A DNA stretch of 38,550 bases from Sulfuritalea sp. (lineage in GTDB: Bacteria > Pseudomonadota > Gammaproteobacteria > Burkholderiales > Rhodocyclaceae), in the NCBI GenBank assembly GCA_030680805.1, contig JAUXUK010000012.1:1-38550 (forward strand), in the 5' to 3' direction. The notes below the pieces were generated by a model. That model had not been told where the DNA came from. It did no database searches and saw only the letters and a list, made by a program, of their open reading frames with translations. Positions 31,678 through 38,550 of this stretch are shown here, in pieces. A program made the translations under genes and the position numbers. Numbering within the stretch: position 1 is the stretch's first letter; the number at the start of each line of letters is the position of its first letter.

Positions 31678-34600
31678 ATGACCCTGCCCGAGCTTTCCGT
31701 CAAGCGCCATGTCCTCGCGTGGATGGCGAATGCCGTGCTGGTGCTGTTCGGGGTGATCGCCTTCAGCCGCATCGGCATGGACCGGCTGCCCTACATCGAG
31801 TTTCCGGTGGTCTCCATCACCACCACGCTGAAGGGCGCCAACCCCGACATCGTCGACGCCAGCGTCACCAACCTGATCGAGGGCGCGGTGAACAGCGTGC
31901 CCGGCATCGAGCACATTCAGTCCACGTCCTCGCCCGGCGTCTCGGTGGTGAACATCACCTTCGGACTGGAAAAGAATGTCGACGTCGCTTTCACCGAGGT
32001 GCAGTCCAAGGTCAACCAGGTGCTGCGCCGGCTGCCCAAGGATGTCGATCCGCCGATCGTGGCCAAGGTCGAGACCAATGCCTCGCCGATCTTCTGGATG
32101 GCGGTGCAGGGCGACCGCACCCAGCAACAGCTGAACCAGTACGCGCTCAACGTCATCAAGAAAAAACTGGAAACCATCAACGGCGTCGGCGAAGTGCGCC
32201 TCGGCGGCCGCCGCGACCGCACCATCCGCGTCAATCTGCTGCCCGACCGCATGGCCGCGCTGGGCGTCTCGGCGCAGGACATCAGCGATGCCTTTGCCCG
32301 CGAGCACGTGCAACTCGCCGGCGGCTTCGTCGTCGGCGAAACCACCGAACACCTGGTCAAGCTCGACCTCGAATTCCATACCCTCGATGCGCTGGGCGGG
32401 CTGGTGGTCGGCTACCGCGGATTATCGCCAAACGCGGCACCGACCGCCGCGCCGATCCGACTCATCGACATCGCCGAACTGGAAGACGGCCTGACCGACA
32501 ACCGTCAGTTGGCGCGCTTCAACGGCGAGATGACGATTGGCATGGGCGTGGTCAAGGTGACCAACGCCAACACCGTCGCCATCATCGAGCGCATCAAGGA
32601 AAAGCTCGCCAACGAAATCGAGCCACAGTTGCCGCCGGGCATGAAGATCAGCATCGTCTCCAACGATGCGGTGTTCATCCTTGAAATCGTCAACTCGCTG
32701 AAGCAGCACCTGATCGAAGGCACGCTGCTGGCGTCCTTGGTGGTCTGGTTTTTCCTGAGATCAATACGCTCGACGCTGATCGTCGCGCTGGCGATCCCGG
32801 TCTCGCTGATGGGCGCCATCGCCGTCATCTACTTCTTCGGCTACACGCTGAACTCGCTGACCATGCTGGCCCTGCTGCTCTTGATCGGCGTCGTCGTCGA
32901 CGATGCCATCGTGGTACTGGAGAACATCTTCCGCCATCGCGAGGAGATCGATCCCGAACCGGTGGCTGCCGCCGTCAACGGCAGCAAGGAAGTGGTGTTC
33001 GCCGTGATCGCGGCGACGCTGTCGCTGGTCTCGATCTTCGCCCCGGTGATCTTCCTGTCGGGCATCATCGGCCAGTTCTTCCGCTCGTTTGCCGTGGTCG
33101 TCACCTTCGGCGTGCTGGTCTCGCTGTTCGTCTCGCTGACCCTGACGCCGATGCTCTGCTCGCGCTACCTCAAGGTGGAAAAGCAGCACGGCCGCATCTA
33201 CCACCTGTTCGACAGGATTCTCGGCGGCCTCGACCGCATTTACATCACGCTCCTCGACCGCGCCCTTCGCCACCGCTGGCATGTCGTCGCCCTGACCGTC
33301 GCGGTGGTTGGTTCTTCGGCTTTCTTCTTCATGAACGTCGGCAAGACCTTCACCCCGGACGAGGACGAAGGCCGTTTCCGCATTTCGCTGCGCACGCCGC
33401 TGGGCTCCAGCATCGACTACACCGACAGCAAGTTGCGCGAAGTCGAAGAGGTGCTCGACCGCTATCCCGAGATCCGCACCGAGTTCGCCCTGATCGGGCT
33501 GGGCACCGCCGGGCAGGTTAACCAGGGTACGGTGGTGGTGCGCATGGCGCCGCGCGAGGAACGCACGCGCAGCCAGCACGAAGTGATCGGTGCGGTGCGC
33601 CGCGACCTCGCGGCGATTCCCGGCACGCGCGCCTTTGCCGCGCCCTTCGCCGTGGTCGGCGGCCAGCGCGGCGAGCCCCTGCAGTTCGTCCTCGCCGGCG
33701 ACAACATCAACGAGATCGGCCGCCTCTCGCGCGAACTGCAACAGAAGCTGGCCACCGTGCCCGGCATCGGCCGCATCGACAGCGACATCCAGCTCGACCT
33801 GCCGCAACTGGTCTTCATCCCCGACCGCCTGCGTATCGCCGCGGCCAACCTGTCTTCCAACGACGTCGCGCTGGCGGTCAACATGCTGACCGGCGGCGTC
33901 GATATCGCCAAGTTCAACGACGAGCCCGGCGACGGCCAGCGCTATGACATCCGCGTCAAGGCCAAGCCCGGCGAATTCACCCAGCCGGCCGACCTGTCGA
34001 AGATTTTCCTGCGCAGTCGCGACGGCAAGATGGTGCGCATGGATTCCGTGGCCCGCTTCGAGGAGCGCCTCGGTCCTGCCGTGATCGGCCGCTTTGACCT
34101 GCAGTACGCGGCCACCTTCTACGCCACGCCGGGCATCCCGCTCGGCGAAGCGGTCGAGGCGGTACGTCGCGCCGGACAGGAAATGCTGCCAGCCGGATAT
34201 CAGGTGCGTTTCATCGGCCAGGCCGAAGAATTCGGCAAGACCATGAAGTACATGGTGTTCACCTTCGCGCTGGCGCTGGTGCTGCTCTACATGGTGCTGG
34301 CCAGCCAGTTCAATTCCTTCATCCAGCCGGCCATCGTCATGCTGGCGCAGCCGCTGGCCGTGGTCGGCGGCGTCGCCGCGCTGTGGGCCACCGGGCAGAC
34401 GCTGAACATCTATTCCATGATCGGCCTGACGCTGCTGATCGGCCTGGTGGCGAAGAACTCGATCCTGCTGGTCGACCTCGCCAACCAGCGCCGCGAGGCC
34501 GGCATGGCAGTCGATGCCGCGCTGCGCAATGCCTGCCCGATCCGCATGCGCCCGGTGCTGATGACCTCCGCCACTGTGATCCTCGCCCTGGCCCCGGCCG

Positions 34601-34746
34601 CGCTGGGCCTCGGCGCCGGCGCCGAAACCCAGCAGCCGCTGGCCATCGCGGTCATCGGCGGCATGTTCTCGTCGACCTTGCTGACGCTGGTGGTGGTACC
34701 GGCGGTTTATTCGCTGATCGAGAGAAGGCTGGAAATCAAAACCTGA
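31678..34746 (+). CDS. RND-type efflux pump inner-membrane transporter
   Basis: Proton-driven exporter of the AcrB-like RND superfamily, most likely for hydrophobic or amphiphilic compounds rather than metals. The 1022-residue protein has the expected twelve-span, two-repeat layout. The first helix (VLAWMANAVLVLFGVIAF) is followed by a large periplasmic loop. TM4 has the proton-relay Asp pair in LIGVVVDDAIVVLENIFRH, and a second periplasmic loop follows. TM10 has the partner Lys in LIGLVAKNSILLVDLANQRR. The frame is open to 31480 inside the adaptor gene, but MTLPELSVKRHVLAW at 31678 is the family N-terminus. The Shine-Dalgarno is poor (GGA directly before ATG). The gene ends convergent to the enolase-like gene. 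Confidence 0.95.
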   Translation: MTLPELSVKRHVLAWMANAVLVLFGVIAFSRIGMDRLPYIEFPVVSITTTLKGANPDIVDASVTNLIEGAVNSVPGIEHIQSTSSPGVSVVNITFGLEKNVDVAFTEVQSKVNQVLRRLPKDVDPPIVAKVETNASPIFWMAVQGDRTQQQLNQYALNVIKKKLETINGVGEVRLGGRRDRTIRVNLLPDRMAALGVSAQDISDAFAREHVQLAGGFVVGETTEHLVKLDLEFHTLDALGGLVVGYRGLSPNAAPTAAPIRLIDIAELEDGLTDNRQLARFNGEMTIGMGVVKVTNANTVAIIERIKEKLANEIEPQLPPGMKISIVSNDAVFILEIVNSLKQHLIEGTLLASLVVWFFLRSIRSTLIVALAIPVSLMGAIAVIYFFGYTLNSLTMLALLLLIGVVVDDAIVVLENIFRHREEIDPEPVAAAVNGSKEVVFAVIAATLSLVSIFAPVIFLSGIIGQFFRSFAVVVTFGVLVSLFVSLTLTPMLCSRYLKVEKQHGRIYHLFDRILGGLDRIYITLLDRALRHRWHVVALTVAVVGSSAFFFMNVGKTFTPDEDEGRFRISLRTPLGSSIDYTDSKLREVEEVLDRYPEIRTEFALIGLGTAGQVNQGTVVVRMAPREERTRSQHEVIGAVRRDLAAIPGTRAFAAPFAVVGGQRGEPLQFVLAGDNINEIGRLSRELQQKLATVPGIGRIDSDIQLDLPQLVFIPDRLRIAAANLSSNDVALAVNMLTGGVDIAKFNDEPGDGQRYDIRVKAKPGEFTQPADLSKIFLRSRDGKMVRMDSVARFEERLGPAVIGRFDLQYAATFYATPGIPLGEAVEAVRRAGQEMLPAGYQVRFIGQAEEFGKTMKYMVFTFALALVLLYMVLASQFNSFIQPAIVMLAQPLAVVGGVAALWATGQTLNIYSMIGLTLLIGLVAKNSILLVDLANQRREAGMAVDAALRNACPIRMRPVLMTSATVILALAPAALGLGAGAETQQPLAIAVIGGMFSSTLLTLVVVPAVYSLIERRLEIKT

Positions 34747-34860
34747 AAGTTCCCGCAGGGGCGCAGCGCGCTGGCGACACGGCGACAGGATGGCTGGCGC
34801 GCCGTATTTCTGCATCGTTAACGTACACAGCCGATCTTGACGGTCGGCTTCCATGGCAGC
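34747..34860. other. Intergenic gap between convergent pump and enolase-like genes
   Basis: The 114 bases hold no gene I can support. The only structure is a short stem, GCCGATC (34830-34836) with GGTCGGC (34842-34848), including one G-T pair. It lacks a T-run and is a poor terminator candidate. Confidence 0.4.
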
Positions 34861-36153
34861 TCATTTGCGCCCCCAGGGAAAACTCTGGCGCGGCGCAAGG
34901 CGACCGCCGCCCTGGCCCAGCGCCTCGGCAAGGCGCAGACCTTCGTTCCACTTGGCCATGCGTTCCGAGCGGGCGAAGGAGCCGACCTTGAGCTGCTTCG
35001 CGCCCCAACCCACGGCGAGATGAACGATAGTGACGTCCTCGCTCTCGCCCGAACGCGCCGAGACGATGCTGTGCCATCCGGCGGCGCGCGCGGCCTCCAG
35101 TGCCGCCCGGGTTTCAGAGAGCGTGCCGGCCTGGTTGGGCTTGATCAGCGCGGTGTTGCAGGCGCCCTGCGCGGCGGCGGAAGCAATGCGGCCGGCGTTG
35201 GTGCAGATGAAATCGTCGGCGACGACCTCGACCCTGTCGCCAGCGGCGGCGGTGAATTTGCGCAGGCCAGCCGCGTCGTCTTCCGCCAGCGGATCTTCGA
35301 TCGCGACAATGGGATAGCGCGCGAGCCAGCCCAGCAACATTTCCGCGAGGCCCTCCGAATCGATGCGTCGGCCGTCGCGCGCCAGGGTGTATTCGCCCTT
35401 GCGGCCGAAGTCGGTGGCGGCGATGTCGAGCGATATCGCCACGTCCTGGCCCGGCGTGTAGCCGGCGCGCTCGATCGCGCGCAGCAGGAAATCCAGCGCC
35501 GCTTCGTTGCTGCCGAAGGCCGGCCACCAGCCGCCCTCGTCGGCGACGCCGGCGAGCAGGCCGGCTTCATTCATCAACAAGCCGGCGCAGCGATACACCT
35601 CGGCGGTCCATTCCAGCGCCTGCGCGTAATCGGCGGCGCCCACCGCGATGACCATGAAGTCCTGCACATCGACGCGGCGCCCGGCATGCGCACCGCCGCC
35701 GAAGATCTGCACTTCCGGCAGGGGCAGGAAATAATCCTCGCGCCCGGCACCGAGGTAACGCCACAGCGGCAGGCCTTGCGCCGCAGCGGCGGCATGGGCG
35801 ATGGCCATCGAGGTGGCGACGATGGCATTGCCGCCAAGGCGCGCCTTGTTCGGCGTGCCGTCGAGAGCGACCAGCGCGGCGTCCAGCGCGGCCTGGTCGC
35901 AGACCTCGCGCCCGGCCAGCACGTCTGCGATCTCGCCATTGACGGCCGCCAGCGCGCCTTGCACGTCATAGCCGCCGAAGGCTGCGCCGCCGTCGCGCCG
36001 GTCCACCGCTTCGGCGCTGCCGGTGGAAGCGCCGGCCGGCGCGATGGCGCGACCTGTCTTGCCGTCCGCCAGGGTAATTTCGGTTTCCACCGTGGGACGG
36101 CCGCGGGAATCCCAGACGCGGCGACCACGAACCGACGTGATCAGGCTGCTCAT
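34861..36153 (-). CDS. Enolase-family paralogue with altered active site
   Basis: A 430-residue member of the enolase family, full length and alignable with 2-phosphoglycerate dehydratase throughout. Conserved: GASTGS (S43), GGAHA (H156), ADEGG (E206), metal ligands in LDIAA (D243), IEDPL (E286) and VADDF (D313), the base lysine in LIKPNQAG (K338), and QLKVGS (K389). Changed: the invariant SHRSGE motif reads SARSGE, so the His equivalent to yeast His373 is Ala366. The Glu of QEFM (yeast Glu168) is Asp165. These changes suggest a substrate other than 2-phosphoglycerate, or loss of activity. The start overlaps the kinase gene's stop (ATGA). Automatic annotation as eno would be natural but is doubtful. 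Confidence 0.85.
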   Translation of the reverse strand: MSSLITSVRGRRVWDSRGRPTVETEITLADGKTGRAIAPAGASTGSAEAVDRRDGGAAFGGYDVQGALAAVNGEIADVLAGREVCDQAALDAALVALDGTPNKARLGGNAIVATSMAIAHAAAAAQGLPLWRYLGAGREDYFLPLPEVQIFGGGAHAGRRVDVQDFMVIAVGAADYAQALEWTAEVYRCAGLLMNEAGLLAGVADEGGWWPAFGSNEAALDFLLRAIERAGYTPGQDVAISLDIAATDFGRKGEYTLARDGRRIDSEGLAEMLLGWLARYPIVAIEDPLAEDDAAGLRKFTAAAGDRVEVVADDFICTNAGRIASAAAQGACNTALIKPNQAGTLSETRAALEAARAAGWHSIVSARSGESEDVTIVHLAVGWGAKQLKVGSFARSERMAKWNEGLRLAEALGQGGGRLAPRQSFPWGRK

Positions 36154-37160
36154 GCGTTCAGCTCCTTTTCCCAGGCCGCCAGCACATCCGACAGGCGCGA
36201 CGGCGGCACGGCCAACAATGGCCTTGCACAGCGCCGCACGCGGTCACGGTCCTCGTCCCTGCGAATGTACTCGACGGGCGACTTGCCGTCGACGCGGGCG
36301 AGGAACAGGCCGGGCAAAAGACTGGCGGCGCGCTGCTCGATGGCGGCTGCCGGCTCCCAACTCACATCTGCCAGATAGGCCTCTGTCATGGCTTCGAAGC
36401 AGGCGAAAAAACCATCGCGAGCCGCCGGATTCCACAGGCATTTGAGCAGTAGGTGGTTGAGGCAGAAGGCCAGGTCGAAAGCCGGGTCGCCGATGCAGGC
36501 ACACTCGGCATCGAGGAACACCGGACCGGCGGGACCGAGCAGGATGTTCTTCGGGCTGACGTCGCCGTGAATCATCGCCAGGCGCGTGGCGCCGGTGCGG
36601 CGGCTGAGGCCGAACAGCGCCTCGCGCAGGTCCGGATGGGCGACGGCCGTGGCTTCGAGATAGGGTTCGAGGCGGATCGCATGGAAGATGTCGTGGCGCG
36701 GAAACTGTGCCGCGACCTGCGGATTGTTCGCCGTCGCGGCATGGATGCGCCCGAGGCGACGGCCGACCTCGGCGGCGTCCGCCGCAGCGGCCCGCCCATC
36801 GCGCAGTTCGCTCTTCCACAGGCGATGGTCGTCCGGGCTGAGATAAGTCATGGCGCAGCACATTTCCACGGCGTCATGAAACAGTATTTCGGGCACGGCG
36901 CCGGGAACGATGCCATGGGCGATGCGCATCCACGCGACTTCGTAGCGGTTGCGTTCCACCGGGGCGTTCCAGTCGGCCGCGACCCTGAGCTTGGCCAGGG
37001 CGCGCTTGACGCAGAATGACCGCTCGGGTGTCGTGACTTTCCAGATGTCGGAAGAGACGCCACCGGTCAGGGCTTCGAAGCGCACACCGAACCCGTTCTC
37101 GATCAGGCCGGCGCGGGCCAGGACATCGATCAGGCGTCCGTCGGGCTGCGAGGGGCTCAT
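36150..37160 (-). CDS. APH-fold small-molecule kinase
   Basis: A 336-residue phosphotransferase of the aminoglycoside/choline kinase fold. Visible features are the N-lobe (LTGGVSSDIWKVTT and an ATP-binding lysine in CVKRAL, K52), the catalytic Brenner motif IHGDVSPKNILL (D200, N205) and a metal-binding LDAECACIGDPAFDLA (D217) as the DFG equivalent. The substrate is not evident; antibiotic resistance is unlikely given the context. The start at 37160 has AGGAAG at a 6-base spacing. It is translationally coupled to the enolase-like gene and lies 10 bases after the AEC transporter gene. I infer that it phosphorylates a small acid or alcohol that the enolase-like protein then acts on. Confidence 0.87.
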   Translation of the reverse strand: MSPSQPDGRLIDVLARAGLIENGFGVRFEALTGGVSSDIWKVTTPERSFCVKRALAKLRVAADWNAPVERNRYEVAWMRIAHGIVPGAVPEILFHDAVEMCCAMTYLSPDDHRLWKSELRDGRAAAADAAEVGRRLGRIHAATANNPQVAAQFPRHDIFHAIRLEPYLEATAVAHPDLREALFGLSRRTGATRLAMIHGDVSPKNILLGPAGPVFLDAECACIGDPAFDLAFCLNHLLLKCLWNPAARDGFFACFEAMTEAYLADVSWEPAAAIEQRAASLLPGLFLARVDGKSPVEYIRRDEDRDRVRRCARPLLAVPPSRLSDVLAAWEKELNA

Positions 37161-37170
37161 GGCAGGCTTC

Positions 37171-38046
37171 CTAGTGCAGCACCCAGGCCAGGGTCAGCGG
37201 AATGATCAGCAGCGATGCCGAATTACCGATCAGGACCATGGAAGCCACCCGCTCCGGCTCCTGGTGATAACGCTCGGCAAAAATGTAATTGAGCACCGCC
37301 GGCGGCAGGGCGCCGAACAGGATCAACATGGCGGCATCGCGCCCGGTGAGGCCCAGCACCATGTTCATCAGCAGCGCCACCAGCACCCCGGCCAGCGGCG
37401 AGGTGATGGCACCGACGATGCTGAGTTTCCAGTCGGCATGGCGGCTGTCGGTGAGGCGCACGCCGAGCGAAAACAGCAGCAGCGGGATCGACACGTCGCC
37501 GAGCATCTTGATGCCCAGCCATAGTGGTTGCCATAGCGGAAACTGCAACACGCTGATCGCGAGCCCTGCCAGCGCCGCGGCGATCACCGGCACGCGCCAC
37601 AGGTTCCAGAGCCTGGCCTTGTGGTCGAGCATCCATGTGCCCAGGGAGTAGTGCAGGAAATTCTCGATGAAGAACAGCACCACGGCGGCCGGCAGCGCCG
37701 CTTCGCCGAAGGCCAGCACCGCCAGCGGCAAGCCCATGTTGCCGGAATTCTTGAACATCATCGGCGGCACGAAAGTGTTGGTCGCCACGCCCATCAGGCG
37801 CGCCACCGGCCAGGCCAACAGCCCGGTACCGAGCACCACGACGGTGGCGCCCAGCAGCAGCGGCAGGTTCTGCGCGATGTCGAATGACTTTGAGGCCAGT
37901 GCGGCGAACACCAGGGCCGGCACGAAGATGTCCATGTTGAGCGTGTTGGCGAAGGCCATGTCGGGCTTCTTCCAGCGCCCGTAGGCATAGCCGACCGCAA
38001 CCACGGCATAGATCGGAAAGACGATTCCCGCGATGCGTTCGATCAC
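37171..38046 (-). CDS. AEC-family membrane transporter
   Basis: A 291-residue transporter of the auxin efflux carrier family (TC 2.A.69), whose bacterial members include malonate/malate-type permeases. About ten hydrophobic segments in two halves are visible, with the family's conserved features [46 protein letters not shown] and a C-terminal [16 protein letters not shown]. The start is a GTG at 38046 that overlaps the hslU stop (GTGA). It could move the substrate or product of the kinase and enolase-like pair that follows; direction and substrate are unknown. Confidence 0.9.
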   Translation of the reverse strand: MIERIAGIVFPIYAVVAVGYAYGRWKKPDMAFANTLNMDIFVPALVFAALASKSFDIAQNLPLLLGATVVVLGTGLLAWPVARLMGVATNTFVPPMMFKNSGNMGLPLAVLAFGEAALPAAVVLFFIENFLHYSLGTWMLDHKARLWNLWRVPVIAAALAGLAISVLQFPLWQPLWLGIKMLGDVSIPLLLFSLGVRLTDSRHADWKLSIVGAITSPLAGVLVALLMNMVLGLTGRDAAMLILFGALPPAVLNYIFAERYHQEPERVASMVLIGNSASLLIIPLTLAWVLH

Positions 38047-38550
38047 AGCACGTAGCGCGAAAGGTCTTCGTTCTTCGCCAGTTCGCCGAGCTTGGCGTCG
38101 ACGTAGGCGCCGTCGATCGCCAGCCGCTCGCCACTGCGCTTGCCGGCGTCGAAGGAGATTTCCTCGAGCAGCTTTTCCATTACGGTGTAGAGCCGGCGGG
38201 CGCCGATGTTCTCGGTCTTCTCGTTGACCTGAAAAGCGATCTCGGCCAGGCGCTTGATGCCGTCGGCGGCAAATTCCAGGGTGACGTCTTCGGTCGCGAG
38301 CAAGGCCTGGTACTGTCGCGTCAGGCAGGCATCGGTCTGCGTCAGGATGCGCTCGAAGTCGTCGACCGACAGCGAATCGAGTTCGACGCGGATCGGGAAG
38401 CGCCCCTGCAGTTCGGGAATCAGGTCGGAGGGCTTCGCCACATGGAAGGCGCCGCTGGCGATGAACAGGATGTGGTCGGTCTTGATCATGCCGTACTTGG
38501 TCGACACCGTGGTGCCCTCGACCAGCGGCAGCAGGTCGCGCTGCACGCCC
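38043..38550 (-). CDS. hslU: ATP-dependent protease ATPase subunit HslU (C-terminal part)
   Basis: The last 168 residues of the AAA+ unfoldase of the HslVU protease; the gene continues beyond the window edge. Visible are the sensor-1 region [26 protein letters not shown]-like stretch, the sensor-2 arginine in [11 protein letters not shown], and the C-terminal EDLSRYVL tail that docks into HslV. HslU is about 440 residues in E. coli, so roughly 60% lies outside. The next gene overlaps its stop by four bases, coupling three non-proteolytic genes to hslU. Confidence 0.96.
   Translation of the reverse strand, partial: GVQRDLLPLVEGTTVSTKYGMIKTDHILFIASGAFHVAKPSDLIPELQGRFPIRVELDSLSVDDFERILTQTDACLTRQYQALLATEDVTLEFAADGIKRLAEIAFQVNEKTENIGARRLYTVMEKLLEEISFDAGKRSGERLAIDGAYVDAKLGELAKNEDLSRYVL

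Noticed and set aside
32761-34854. 697-codon minus-strand open frame opposite the RND pump
   Set aside because: Antisense shadow with Glu/Asp/His/Gln-rich composition and no domain.
34861-36153. Labelling this gene simply as eno (glycolytic enolase)
   Set aside because: The SHRSGE histidine and the QEFM glutamate are replaced and the neighbours are not those of housekeeping eno.

Overview
The window looks like a chromosomal backbone segment of a GC-rich betaproteobacterium, most likely in or near Rhodocyclales. I base this on the gene order ponA / pilMNOPQ-aroK-aroB-dgt / gltBD, the lptM-lysA and cyaY-ponA neighbourhoods, and overall protein resemblance. No rRNA, tRNA, CRISPR array, integrase or transposase is visible. 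No gene-free stretch exceeds 300 bases; the longest is 283 bases upstream of gdhA.

Layout. (1) 95-1879, plus strand: a PAS-GGDEF-EAL cyclic-di-GMP protein whose N-terminus begins inside the tail of another PAS unit, so it looks cut short. (2) 1940-13593, minus strand: a tightly packed run gltB-gltD-glmU-glmS-radical SAM-DUF454. It joins glutamate synthesis to amino-sugar (UDP-GlcNAc) synthesis, and its leader carries a promoter, a hairpin and an intrinsic-terminator-like hairpin just before gltB. (3) 13756-17846, minus strand: an unusual 865-residue protein (degenerate KaiC-like domain fused to a PEP-synthase-type ATP-grasp domain) downstream of gdhA. It therefore sits between both glutamate-forming enzymes. 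(4) 18130-26085, minus strand: pilMNOPQ (type IV pilus alignment complex and secretin), then aroK, aroB and dgt, with a strong terminator between pilQ and aroK. (5) 26255-28669, plus strand: PBP1A, divergent from pilM and convergent with cyaY. (6) 29036-34746, plus strand: lptM, lysA, an RND adaptor and an RND pump in one overlapping series. The adaptor's C-terminus has been overwritten by a dispersed palindromic repeat. (7) 34861-38550, minus strand: the 3' end of hslU followed by an AEC transporter, an APH-fold kinase and an enolase paralogue, all overlapping or nearly so.

How it fits together. Much of the window is nitrogen and envelope housekeeping: glutamate from GDH and GOGAT, glutamine-fed GlcNAc for peptidoglycan, diaminopimelate decarboxylase, PBP1A and pili. 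The best candidates for undescribed biology are (a) the AEC-kinase-enolase-like cassette, whose enolase lacks a normally invariant active-site histidine, and (b) the pseudo-KaiC/ATP-grasp fusion placed between gdhA and gltBD. A radical SAM protein with a CX4CX2C cluster motif is a third. All assignments come from reading the sequence; no database search was run.
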